This document shows positions 15,911 through 23,442 of a DNA stretch of 28,311 nt, one piece after another (within the stretch, counting starts at the first letter, position 1; each line of letters starts with the position of its first letter). The DNA is taken from NCBI GenBank assembly GCA_046583095.1, contig JAYGDB010000064.1, forward strand, positions 1-28,311, given 5' to 3'. This DNA is from JAJDAN01 sp046583095. GTDB lineage: Bacteria > Myxococcota_A > UBA9160 > UBA4427. Position numbers and translations under genes: made by a program. The notes below the pieces were generated by a model, which worked only from the letters and a program-made list of their open reading frames with translations, was not told the origin of the DNA and searched no databases.

Positions 15911-16143
15911 AAGGCCGGTCTTCTGACTTCTGGATCGCCCGCTCGTCGTGCCTTCCCAGCGGCCCGGCGGGAGCCGGCCGGCCAGTGGCTTCTTTTCGAC
16001 GATCGTCCCCAGTTACAGCGACGGGCTCGTGCCGGATTCTCACCGGCTTCCCGCAGTGACGCGCGGCGTGGGACCACCCCACTCCGACCGCCACCGCCCC
16101 CGGGTCGCCGGCAGCGCGCACCGACTCGCGGGAGACACCTTCC
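15911..16143 (-). promoter_or_regulatory. Cobalamin (B12) riboswitch
   Basis: On the minus strand the 5' leader of btuB carries the hallmarks of the AdoCbl-type riboswitch. These are GGGAAGCCGGTGAGAATCC leading into CCCGTCGCTGTAACTG (core at 16010-16052), the B12-box element GCCACTGG (about 15982-15989) and a 3' arm AAGTCAGAAGACCGGCC (about 15913-15930). The total length of about 230 nt is normal. About 130 nt separate it from the TTG start of btuB, enough for an expression platform; the coding-side Shine-Dalgarno GGAGG lies at the far end. By family behaviour, B12 binding should repress the operon. A possible -10 (TATTGAT) lies at 16162-16168, between the riboswitch and the upstream hydrolase gene. 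Confidence 0.92.
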
Positions 16144-16194
16144 TGATACTCGATTGCGGGGATCAATACCGCGGGTCGGACTCCCGCGCCATCG

Positions 16195-16935
16195 TCAGCC
16201 TTTGAGTTCGGCGGCAAAAAGCTCTGTGACGCGTCGCCAGGCGTCCTTCGCAGCGGTGGGGTTGTAGCTGTCTCGCTGATCGCAGTGGAAGCCGTGATCC
16301 GCGTCGTCGTACACCACTACCTCCCCGCGAACGCCCGCGTCGGAGATCGCGGCGCGAATAGCGTCCACCTGGTCGGGCGGAATCATCGCGTCCTGGCCAC
16401 CGAAGAAGCACATCATCGCACCCTTGATGCCGGATGTTCGCGAGACCGTCGATGCGGCTCCACCGGGTCCCTGCGGCGCAGCGATCCCGCCCCCGTAGAA
16501 CGGAGCGGAAACCTGGATGTCGGTGGTGCAGGCCGTCAAATAGGTCATGTGACCGCCGATGCAGAACCCCATGGCGCCGATCCGGTCGCCCTGCACGTCG
16601 GAACGGTCGCGCAGGTGGGCGATCGTCGATTCAGCGTCCGCGATCATCTCGTCTGCCCGGAGCGACCCCAGCAATTTCATCCCCTCGGCCATGCCGGCGT
16701 CGTCGTAGCCGAGTTCGACGCCCGGCCCACTGCGGTGGAAGTAGTCAGGCGCGATGGCCACGTAGCCTTCGGCGGCGATTCGCTCGGTCACCTCGCGAAT
16801 GTGGGAATTCACACCGAAGATCTCCATGTACACGATGACAGCGGGAAGAACCTCGTCGCCCTCGGGTCGCGCCACGTAGCCACCGAAGGATCCGCCGTCA
16901 CTGGAGATCTGGACTCGCTCTGTCTCGATCGTCAT
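16195..16935 (-). CDS. Dienelactone hydrolase family protein
   Basis: This 246-residue alpha/beta hydrolase belongs to the dienelactone hydrolase (carboxymethylenebutenolidase) family. The Cys-Asp-His triad is visible: C125 in GFCIGGH, D182 in GGQDAMIP and H214 in DADHGFHCDQR. The N-terminal GGYVARPEG and IFGVNSHIREVTERIAAEGYVAIAPDYF are typical. In the chlorocatechol pathway such enzymes open dienelactones, but most genomic paralogues have unknown ester or lactone substrates, and no ring-cleavage genes are nearby. The protein appears cytoplasmic. The ATG has AGGAG 7 nt upstream. It is divergent from the aldo/keto reductase with a 52-nt shared start region, and lies upstream of the B12 riboswitch on the same strand. 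Confidence 0.92.
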   Translation of the reverse strand: MTIETERVQISSDGGSFGGYVARPEGDEVLPAVIVYMEIFGVNSHIREVTERIAAEGYVAIAPDYFHRSGPGVELGYDDAGMAEGMKLLGSLRADEMIADAESTIAHLRDRSDVQGDRIGAMGFCIGGHMTYLTACTTDIQVSAPFYGGGIAAPQGPGGAASTVSRTSGIKGAMMCFFGGQDAMIPPDQVDAIRAAISDAGVRGEVVVYDDADHGFHCDQRDSYNPTAAKDAWRRVTELFAAELKG

Positions 16936-16975
16936 CTCTTGCTCCTGATTGGAGGGGAAGCAGGACCGACAACGC

Positions 16976-16981
16976 TAGCAT
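16976..16981 (+). promoter_or_regulatory. Candidate -10 element giving a leaderless aldo/keto reductase transcript
   Basis: TAGCAT ends 6 nt before the ATG at 16988, the same spacing as the TATACT hexamer before the M19 gene. There is no Shine-Dalgarno for this gene. The opposite strand of this gap carries the Shine-Dalgarno of the divergent hydrolase gene. The -35 match is weak. Confidence 0.35.
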
Positions 16982-16987
16982 GAGCCG

Positions 16988-17941
16988 ATGGACTACCGGC
17001 GAGTCGGCGACAGCGGCCTCGAGGTCAGTGAAGTCGGATTCGGGAGCTGGCTGACTCTGGGCTCGTCGATCGACGCGCTCGGCAGTTGCGAACTCGTCCG
17101 CCGGGCCTTCGACCTCGGCGTGAACTTTTTCGATACCGCGGACGTGTACGCGAACGGCTCCGCTGAAGAAGCGCTGGGCCGAGCCGTGCGTGATCTGCCA
17201 CGGCAGGAGCTGGTGATTGCGAGCAAGTGCTTCTTTGCGATGTCCAAGCGTCCGAACGACCGCGGGCTCTCCCGCAAGCACGTGGTGGAAAGCGTCGAGG
17301 GTTCGCTGCGGCGTCTGGGGCTCGACTACCTCGATCTGCACCAATGCCACCGCTTCGATCCCGAAGTCCCCCTCGAGGAGACGGTGCGGGCCTACGAAGA
17401 CCTGATCCGCCAGGGCAAGATCCTCTACTGGGGGGTGTCCCAGTGGAGCGGTGCCCAGGTTCGCGAGGCGTGTCGGATCGCAGACACCACCGGTGGCTAT
17501 CGCCCGATCTCGAACCAGCCGGGCTACTCGATTCTGCGACGTGAGATCGAGGCCGAGGTGCTGCCGACCTGCGACGAGCTCGGGATCGGCCAACTCGCTT
17601 TCAGCCCCCTCGCCCAGGGTGCGCTCACCGGGAAGTACGGAGCCGGCCCTCCTCCGCCCGGCACCCGGGCCGCCGACGAACAGCGCAATCGCTTCATGGG
17701 CGATTTGCTCAAGACCGAGAAGCTCGAGACGGTCCAAGCCCTACTCCCTCTCGCGGAGGGCCTCGGCATCTCGCCCGCGCAGCTCGCCCTGCGCTGGTGT
17801 CTTCGGATCCCGCGACTCGCGAGCGTCATCGTCGGCGCAACCCGCCTGGGCCAACTCGAGGAGAACTGCAAGGCGTCGGGGGCGCCGCTTCCGGCAGACG
17901 TCGTGGCCCGAATCGACGAGATCGCTCCCGCGACTCGGTGA
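16988..17941 (+). CDS. Aldo/keto reductase (Kv-beta-like group)
   Basis: This 317-residue NADPH-dependent oxidoreductase has a TIM-barrel fold. The aldo/keto reductase tetrad is present: D49 and Y54 (FFDTADVYANG), K80 (VIASKC) and H118 (YLDLHQCHRF). The start MDYRRVGDSGLEVSEVGFGSW and the cofactor-binding end GATRLGQLEENCKA fit the group that includes the potassium-channel beta subunits and bacterial YghZ-type reductases. The substrate cannot be told. The stop overlaps the GTG start of the VTT membrane protein as GTGA, so the two are made from one transcript. The divergent neighbour is a dienelactone hydrolase, which may mean shared regulation. Confidence 0.92.
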   Translation: MDYRRVGDSGLEVSEVGFGSWLTLGSSIDALGSCELVRRAFDLGVNFFDTADVYANGSAEEALGRAVRDLPRQELVIASKCFFAMSKRPNDRGLSRKHVVESVEGSLRRLGLDYLDLHQCHRFDPEVPLEETVRAYEDLIRQGKILYWGVSQWSGAQVREACRIADTTGGYRPISNQPGYSILRREIEAEVLPTCDELGIGQLAFSPLAQGALTGKYGAGPPPPGTRAADEQRNRFMGDLLKTEKLETVQALLPLAEGLGISPAQLALRWCLRIPRLASVIVGATRLGQLEENCKASGAPLPADVVARIDEIAPATR

Positions 17942-18612
17942 ACTCCCGCATCATCGTCCGAATCGTGGCCGTCGCCACGATCGCGTTCGCCCTCGTCACG
18001 GCCTGGCAGCTGGGACTCTTCGAGTTGTTGTCACAACCCGAAGAGACGGCAGCCCTGCTGCGGAGCCTGGGACTCTGGGGGCAGTTGGTCTACGTGGCCG
18101 GATTCGCGTTGCTCGCGCCAGCCTTCGTGCCGGGAATCTTCTTCATGGTCCCCGCGGCGATGATCTGGCCGGATTGGCTGGCCATCGCCCTGAGCCTGGC
18201 CGGCGCGACGGGAGCGGGCGTCGTGGGTTTCACCTTCGCGCGCTTTTTCGCCCGGGACTGGGTGTCCCAGCGCATTCCCGCGTCTCTTCGCAGCCGCGTC
18301 GAGGCCCTCGAGACGAGGCCCGTTCGGACGACTCTCGTCATCCGCCTGATGTTCTTCTTCTTTCCACCGAGCCACTGGGCACTCGGGGTCTCGGAGGTTC
18401 GCTTCGGGCCGCACCTCGCCGGGACGTTCCTCGGCTACATCCCGTGCGTCGTCGCGATCACCCTGATCGGGGGCAGCCTGATGGAGTGGCTCGGGCGACA
18501 GTCGCCCGGGACCTGGGCGGTCGCGGCCATCGTCGCTGCCGGAATCTTCGTGCTGAACCGGCGAACCCGGCGGCGAAAGACGGCATCGAACTCGAACGCC
18601 GAGAGCGGCTGA
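17938..18612 (+). CDS. TVP38/TMEM64 (VTT, DedA-superfamily) membrane protein
   Basis: This 224-residue inner-membrane protein carries the VTT domain. Hydrophobic segments are visible at about 5-25, 48-75, 80-100, 155-185 and 190-210. The conserved central motif is LAGATGAGVVGFTFARFFARDWV, followed by a re-entrant-like FFFFPPSHWALG. Relatives in the DedA superfamily are implicated in phospholipid flipping and membrane homeostasis; the role of this subgroup is unsettled. The C-terminus is a very basic tail (RRTRRRKTASN). It begins at a GTG overlapping the aldo/keto reductase stop (GTGA); a longer in-frame start exists inside the reductase gene but has no support. Confidence 0.88.
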   Translation: MNSRIIVRIVAVATIAFALVTAWQLGLFELLSQPEETAALLRSLGLWGQLVYVAGFALLAPAFVPGIFFMVPAAMIWPDWLAIALSLAGATGAGVVGFTFARFFARDWVSQRIPASLRSRVEALETRPVRTTLVIRLMFFFFPPSHWALGVSEVRFGPHLAGTFLGYIPCVVAITLIGGSLMEWLGRQSPGTWAVAAIVAAGIFVLNRRTRRRKTASNSNAESG

Positions 18613-18713
18613 CGCGAAGCTTCTCGACATCACGAGCGCGCCGATTCCAGACGACACCGAGGTGCTCTGCCGTGCGGGCTCCATCGCGCTGCGTCATACT
18701 CGCCGCGCTCCGC

Positions 18714-18788
18714 GTCCCCATCGTCTATCGGTTAGGACATTGGCCTTTCAAGCCAATAAGGCGGGTTCGATTCCCGCTGGGGACGCCA
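18714..18788 (+). tRNA. tRNA-Glu (anticodon TTC)
   Basis: The sequence folds as a full cloverleaf. The acceptor stem is GTCCCCA/TGGGGAC, the D arm contains GGTTAGGAC, and the anticodon stem TTGGC/GCCAA encloses the loop CTTTCAA with anticodon TTC at 18747-18749. The T arm is GCGGG-TTCGATT-CCCGC. The discriminator base is G and CCA is encoded (18786-18788). It matches bacterial tRNA-Glu closely. A CATACT hexamer at 18695-18700 may be its -10 element. Confidence 0.97.
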
Positions 18789-18886
18789 ACCCTTCCCTCG
18801 CCGCTGTGGCTCGCGCGGCGCAGTCGCACGCCCACGGTTGGACAGATGGGGCGACCCCTCCCCAGAGCGGTTAGGCTTTCACTGTC

Positions 18887-19816
18887 ATGACATCCCTGCC
18901 GATCCAGCAAGAACGGGCGCACAACCTGTGGTCGAGCTTCTTGCGGAAAGTCGACCCGATGGCCCGGGGAGCCCAGCTGGCTCCCGACCCCGATTTCAGC
19001 TTCGATCGGATCGGGGGCCTGGCCGCCGCCAAGGAGGAGATTCTCACCTACGCCTGTGCGGCAACGAGCCCCGACGTGTACCAACACTGGGGCACGTTCC
19101 CGCCGTCTGCAGTGCTGATGATCGGCCAGCAGGGCGTCGGGAAGAGCCTGCTGGCCCGGGCTCTGGCCACCCGCACCGAGACGTCCTTCCTCACCGTCGA
19201 TGTGCCGCGGGTGGTCCTCGACGTGGTACACGGTGGCGGTAAGGTCGGCGAGCTGATCCAGTCCTGGACCGAGGTGCTGGACGAAATGCCACCGCTGACG
19301 GTCTTCTTCAGCGAGCTGGAGTTCTCCCAGGCCCAGGAGATCGGCCACCAGCGGCCCGATCTGCCGATCGGCCCGATCATGGACTTCCTGCTCGAACTGG
19401 TCGGTCGCACGATCGCCTCCGAGAACCACCTGGTGCTCGGATCCACCAGCCATCCAGACACCCTGCGCCGGGCCTTCGTGGCACCGGGACGTTTCGAGCG
19501 AGTGGTCGAGGTGATTCCCAGCTTCCCCGAAGACATCATCGCGACCCTTCGGATCCACGCCGGAGATGCCGAGAAACGGGCGGGCAGGCCGCTCCTCGCC
19601 GACGTGGACTGGCAGCAGATCGTGGGTCAGATCAGTGAACCGTCGACCGGCGACTGGGTTCGGATCCTGCACGCGGTGCTGAGGAGCAAGGCGCGCTGCG
19701 AAGCGGGCGGCGAGACGGTGACGCCGGTGACCACCCAGGACATCAAGGAAGAAGTCGATCGCTTCCGCCAGGCCCAGAAGCACATCCGCACGCCCGAGGG
19801 CGGCAACTATTTGTAG
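18887..19816 (+). CDS. AAA+ ATPase with degenerate Walker B and sensor 1
   Basis: This 309-residue protein consists mainly of one AAA module related to the FtsH/classical AAA group. Walker A is GQQGVGKS (80-87). The Walker B position reads TVFFSELE, with Ser142 where the magnesium-coordinating Asp should be, although Glu143 is kept. Sensor 1 reads STSHPD, with Ser in place of Asn. The APGRFERV segment with its arginine residues (R202, R205) is intact. Nucleotide binding is likely; hydrolysis is doubtful. There is no membrane segment or protease domain. The rfbB start follows after 9 nt, so the two are co-transcribed. TAGGCT lies 9 nt before the ATG without a Shine-Dalgarno. Its target is unknown. 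Confidence 0.85.
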   Translation: MTSLPIQQERAHNLWSSFLRKVDPMARGAQLAPDPDFSFDRIGGLAAAKEEILTYACAATSPDVYQHWGTFPPSAVLMIGQQGVGKSLLARALATRTETSFLTVDVPRVVLDVVHGGGKVGELIQSWTEVLDEMPPLTVFFSELEFSQAQEIGHQRPDLPIGPIMDFLLELVGRTIASENHLVLGSTSHPDTLRRAFVAPGRFERVVEVIPSFPEDIIATLRIHAGDAEKRAGRPLLADVDWQQIVGQISEPSTGDWVRILHAVLRSKARCEAGGETVTPVTTQDIKEEVDRFRQAQKHIRTPEGGNYL

Positions 19817-19825
19817 GACAACGCT

Positions 19826-20917
19826 TTGATCGACTCCTGGATCGTCACCGGCGGCGCCGGCTTCATCGGCGCGAATCTCGTGCGCCTGATACTGAGCGAG
19901 ACCGATGCCCACGTAATCGTGGTGGACAAGCTCACCTACGCGGGCAACCTCCAGAGCCTCGCGGATTGCGCCCAGAGCGAGCGCTTCCACTTCGTGAAGG
20001 CCGACATCACCGATCGCGCGGCGATCGAGAAGATCTTCCGAGACCACCGCCCCAGCGCAGTCCTGAACCTGGCAGCCGAAAGCCACGTGGACCGCTCGAT
20101 CGAGAGCCCCGAGGCCTTCGTCCAGACGAACGTGCTCGGGACCTTCCAGATGCTCGATACCGCACGGGCCTACTGGTCCGATCTTTCCGACGAGCAGGCG
20201 GCCGCCTTTCGTTTCCTGCACGTATCCACCGACGAGGTCTACGGCTCCCTGGGCGACGAGGGCAGCTTCACCGAAGAAACCCTCTACGCCCCGAACTCCC
20301 CGTATTCGGCTTCCAAGGCGGGCGCCGACCATTTGGTGCGCGCCTACCTCCACACCTATGGCCTGCCGACCCTGGTCACGAACTGTTCGAACAACTACGG
20401 GCCGTACCAGTTCCCCGAGAAGCTGATTCCGCTGATGATCCTGAACGCCATGGAGGGCAAGGATCTTCCGATCTACGGCGACGGCGGAAACGTCCGGGAC
20501 TGGCTCTACGTCGACGACCACTGCCGCGGAATCCTGCGAGTTCTCGAGGCCGGAAGGGTTGGCGAGAAGTACAACATCGGCGGCGACAGCGAACGCACGA
20601 ACCTCGAGATCATCGAGATCCTGTGTGCCGAACTCGAAGCGCGGAGACCCGCAGCGGACAACCCCGCCATGCGGGAACAGGGCAAGAGCGCGTACACCGA
20701 CCTCAAGACCTTCGTGTCGGACCGTCCGGGCCACGACCGCCGCTACGCGATCGACGCCAGCAAGATCAAGCGGGAGCTCGGATGGCGGCCGGATCACGAT
20801 CTGGCGAGCGGCCTCGCCAGCACGGTTGCCTGGTACCTCGAGCACCGCCCCTGGTGGGAGGCCGTCCTCTCGGGCAGCTACCAGCGAGAGCGGCTGGGGC
20901 ACCCGCTCGACGGTTGA
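19826..20917 (+). CDS. rfbB: dTDP-glucose 4,6-dehydratase
   Basis: This 363-residue enzyme makes dTDP-4-keto-6-deoxyglucose from dTDP-glucose, the second step of dTDP-rhamnose and related deoxysugar synthesis for cell-surface polysaccharide. The NAD-binding loop is TGGAGFIGANL (8-18). The catalytic residues are T135-D136-E137 (VSTDEVYGSLG) and Y160/K164 (YSASKAG). NCSNNYGPYQFPEKLIPL and GNVRDWLYVDDHC are diagnostic of RmlB. It starts at a TTG nine nt after the AAA+ gene; a weak GGA-type ribosome site lies upstream. Unusually, no rmlA, rmlC, rmlD or glycosyltransferase gene is adjacent. Confidence 0.95.
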   Translation: MIDSWIVTGGAGFIGANLVRLILSETDAHVIVVDKLTYAGNLQSLADCAQSERFHFVKADITDRAAIEKIFRDHRPSAVLNLAAESHVDRSIESPEAFVQTNVLGTFQMLDTARAYWSDLSDEQAAAFRFLHVSTDEVYGSLGDEGSFTEETLYAPNSPYSASKAGADHLVRAYLHTYGLPTLVTNCSNNYGPYQFPEKLIPLMILNAMEGKDLPIYGDGGNVRDWLYVDDHCRGILRVLEAGRVGEKYNIGGDSERTNLEIIEILCAELEARRPAADNPAMREQGKSAYTDLKTFVSDRPGHDRRYAIDASKIKRELGWRPDHDLASGLASTVAWYLEHRPWWEAVLSGSYQRERLGHPLDG

Positions 20918-21250
20918 CTCGCCCCTCCTCGCGGGGTCCCGAAGGCCACCGCGGACCGCCCCGCTGCCCGGATTCGCCGACGTCGCGGGCGGAATCCCCC
21001 GTCGTTGCCGGCCAAGGGCCGCCTGGCTGCCGGCTCAGGACGTCCCGAACCAGACCCAGCTGGCCCCTAGGCGGCCTACAGGCTGGCTCGCCCTGACCTC
21101 CGGGTGCAGCCCTCCGCGGGGGTTCCCACTTCGACAAACGCTGCAGGAATCCGTCCAACATGCCGATCAGTCAAGGGCTTCCCCTCTTCCGATCGGCAGC
21201 TTGGCGGGTTGGCAAACCGCTCGGAACGAAGGGAGGCGAGGAGAAAGCCT
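20918..21250 (+). other. 333-nt non-coding leader between rfbB and the HD-GYP operon
   Basis: I see no convincing gene here. An 8-bp inverted repeat (GGCCGCCT at 21017-21024, AGGCGGCC at 21069-21076) and several shorter ones suggest RNA structure. The last 60 nt contain GGTTGGCAAACC and end with GAGGAG seven nt before the GTG of the response regulator. The stretch probably holds the promoter and 5' leader of that operon. It resembles only the first half of a c-di-GMP riboswitch, so I do not call one. Confidence 0.5.
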
Positions 21251-22378
21251 GTGCACGAACACACTGTTCTCTTCGTCGATGACGAGGCCAACATCCTCAA
21301 GGCCTTGCAGCGACTCCTGCGCAACGAGCCCCTGAACGTCCTGACTGCGACGAGTCCCCAGGAAGCCATCCAGCTATTGGAGAGCACCCCCGCCCAGGTA
21401 GTGGTCTCGGACCAGCGCATGCCCGATATGAGCGGCGTCGATCTGCTGTCGACCATCCGTGAGCACCAGCCGGAGATGGTCCGCATGATGCTCACCGGCT
21501 ACACCGAAATGAACATCGCCGTCGAGGCGATCAACCGCGGCGAGATCTACCGGCTGATCACGAAGCCGTGGAACGACGACGAGCTCAAGGCGACCCTGCG
21601 CCAGGCCTTCGACCACTACGACCTGAAGGCCGAAATCAAGCGCCTCAACCTGGTCACTCGCGAGCAGAATTTCGATCTCCAGGACATGAACCGGAACCTC
21701 GAGGGGAAGGTCCGCGAGCGCACGAGACAACTGGCCGCGAAGCACCAGGAGCTGCGGACCGCGTACATCCAGACGATCCGCGCACTCGCCGAAGCGATCG
21801 ACGCCAAGGACGCCTACACGCGCGGCCACTCCGAGCGCGTCGCGGTCTACGCATCACGACTCGCCCGAGAAATGGATTTGCCTAAGGAGACGATCGAGCG
21901 CGTCTACTTCTCCGGCCTGCTTCACGACGTCGGAAAGATCGGCGTTCCCGACGCCATCATCACGAAGCCGGACCGCCTCACTGAGGAAGAGTACCTCGAG
22001 ATGCAGAAGCATCCGGAGATCGGCGCGAAGATCCTCGAACCGGTCGAGTTCCTTCGGGACGTCGTGCCGTGCGTACGTCACCACCACGAGTGGTTCGACG
22101 GCTGCACCCGCGGCTACCCGGATCGCCTGCAAGGCGACAAGATTCCCCTGCCCTCTCGCCTGATCCTGGTGTGCGACACCGTCGAGGCCATGACGAGCGA
22201 CCGTCCGTACCGAAAGGCACTGCCGCTCGATGTCGTGGTCCGGGAGCTCCACAAGTACTCGGGCAGCCAGTTCGATCCGGTGTGCGTGAACTCGTTCCTG
22301 CAGCTCCTGGAGCGCGAGGGCGAGGCGTTCATCTCGAAGAAACAGAAGTTCGACATCTATGAGTTCATCGACGGTTAA
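21251..22378 (+). CDS. Response regulator with HD-GYP domain
   Basis: This 375-residue protein joins an N-terminal receiver (phosphoacceptor D54 in VVSDQRMPDMSG, switch Thr82, K105 in ITKPW), a coiled-coil linker (about 128-170) and a C-terminal HD-GYP domain. The HD-GYP metal and signature residues are present: H193 (GHSERV), HD 225-226 (LLHDVGKIG), HHHE 277-280 and GYP 288-290. This is the RpfG-like architecture that degrades cyclic di-GMP under phosphorylation control. The signature loop reads HHHEWFDGCTRGYP, two residues longer than the usual HHERWDGSGYP. The start is a GTG with GAGGAG at 7-nt spacing. No sensor kinase is adjacent. The next gene begins 2 nt after its stop. Confidence 0.93.
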   Translation: MHEHTVLFVDDEANILKALQRLLRNEPLNVLTATSPQEAIQLLESTPAQVVVSDQRMPDMSGVDLLSTIREHQPEMVRMMLTGYTEMNIAVEAINRGEIYRLITKPWNDDELKATLRQAFDHYDLKAEIKRLNLVTREQNFDLQDMNRNLEGKVRERTRQLAAKHQELRTAYIQTIRALAEAIDAKDAYTRGHSERVAVYASRLAREMDLPKETIERVYFSGLLHDVGKIGVPDAIITKPDRLTEEEYLEMQKHPEIGAKILEPVEFLRDVVPCVRHHHEWFDGCTRGYPDRLQGDKIPLPSRLILVCDTVEAMTSDRPYRKALPLDVVVRELHKYSGSQFDPVCVNSFLQLLEREGEAFISKKQKFDIYEFIDG

Positions 22379-22380
22379 CA

Positions 22381-23442
22381 ATGCCTTCATCGAGAGCTAA
22401 CGAATCCGCGCCGTCCGGCTGGGAACTCGAAGACCTTCAGCTTCTATCGGCGTTGGGCTTCGGCCCGAACAGCGCCCTGATGAACGAGCCCAAACTCCTC
22501 ATCGACTCGCCATTCCTGACGGCGCTCCAGCGTGAATTCTTCGACGAACTGGGCGACGAAGAAGCCGGCCGGACGTTCTTCCACATCGGTGCGATCCACG
22601 GACTGCGGGATGCGCACCGAATCAGCGACACCCAACCCGAACGGGACGGCCGGTTGCCGAGGGTCGGGTACGCGCCCCTGGCCATGGACCTGGGAGCCCA
22701 GACGACAAGGGACGGCCTGCTCGAGGTGCGGGGCGCCTGGCCGGACCACTTCGAAGCCGATGCCCGACTTGCGAATCTGGGGGCCAGTCCGCATTCGACC
22801 TGCAGTCTGTCAGCGGGATATACGTCCGGCTGGCTGTCGGGCACCCTGGACCGAGACATGGTCGCCGTCGAAACAACCTGTCTGGCTGCCGGAGACGAGT
22901 GTTGCTCCTTCGTCGCCCGCGAAGAAGTGAACTGGCGCGAGGGGGCCGAGAATTGTGACACGAGCAGGCTTTCTCTCGCGACGCTGCGGGCGGTCGCCTT
23001 CGAGGTCGCCGACAGCAGCGATCCGACACACCAGCACGAGTCGGTGTCGAGCCTGATCGCCGCCGTACCCAGCCAGCTCGATCCCGGGGAACCCGCCGTC
23101 CACCTGTGGGGCCCCGTGATGGTGATGCCCTTCTCGGCACCAGAAGCCTCGCGTCACGCGATCGAGATGATGAGCCAGGATGAGGCGATGCGTGCCGTTC
23201 GTGTGGTCGTGCTCGACCTCTGCGGCGCGGTCCTCGACGAAGACTTCGACACAGCCACGCTCGAGAAACTGATCGAAGAAATCCAATCCAGGGGCACCGA
23301 GGTGATCCTGACCGGGCTCTCTCCGGCTTCCAAGCTCGACGTCGAGGAGCTGCAGGTGAAACTGCTGCTCAGCCGCAAGGATCTTCCCGAGGCCATCGCC
23401 TACGCGTTCCAGATCGCGGAGGTGCAGCGTCACCTGTTGTGA
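22381..23442 (+). CDS. V4R-domain sensor fused to a STAS-like domain
   Basis: This 353-residue cytoplasmic protein has an N-terminal region ending in a V4R (4-vinyl reductase) domain: CSLSAGYTSGWLSG (C141), ETTCLAAGDECCSF (C167, C174, C175). V4R domains bind small hydrophobic molecules and the cysteines may bind metal. The region from about 240 to the end (VHLWGPVMVMPFSA, VRVVVLDLCGAVLDED, RGTEVILTGLS) has the alternating beta/alpha pattern of a STAS domain, as in anti-sigma-factor antagonists and stressosome proteins; no clear phosphorylatable Ser is seen at the usual site (VLDEDF). It starts 2 nt after the HD-GYP gene and overlaps the next as GTGA. A ligand sensor passing a signal by protein contact is the best guess. 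Confidence 0.75.
   Translation: MPSSRANESAPSGWELEDLQLLSALGFGPNSALMNEPKLLIDSPFLTALQREFFDELGDEEAGRTFFHIGAIHGLRDAHRISDTQPERDGRLPRVGYAPLAMDLGAQTTRDGLLEVRGAWPDHFEADARLANLGASPHSTCSLSAGYTSGWLSGTLDRDMVAVETTCLAAGDECCSFVAREEVNWREGAENCDTSRLSLATLRAVAFEVADSSDPTHQHESVSSLIAAVPSQLDPGEPAVHLWGPVMVMPFSAPEASRHAIEMMSQDEAMRAVRVVVLDLCGAVLDEDFDTATLEKLIEEIQSRGTEVILTGLSPASKLDVEELQVKLLLSRKDLPEAIAYAFQIAEVQRHLL

Noticed and set aside
15781..16077. N-terminal extension of the btuB frame through the riboswitch.
   Set aside because: The region is explained by the conserved riboswitch, and a signal peptide with a good ribosome site begins at 15780.
18838..18877. TTGGACA and TAGGCT as a -35/-10 pair for the AAA+ gene.
   Set aside because: The spacing is 28 nt, far too long for a normal promoter; only the -10-like hexamer is kept as a weak candidate.
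18725..20902. 725-residue minus-strand open frame across tRNA-Glu, the AAA+ gene and rfbB.
   Set aside because: It runs antisense through a tRNA and two clear plus-strand genes; it is a codon-bias shadow.
21212..21258. Possible c-di-GMP (GEMM-I) riboswitch before the HD-GYP gene, from GGCAAACC followed later by GAGAAAGCC.
   Set aside because: Only the first half of the consensus resembles it. The second stem with the tetraloop receptor and the closing P1 strand are missing, and the coding sequence begins where they should be.
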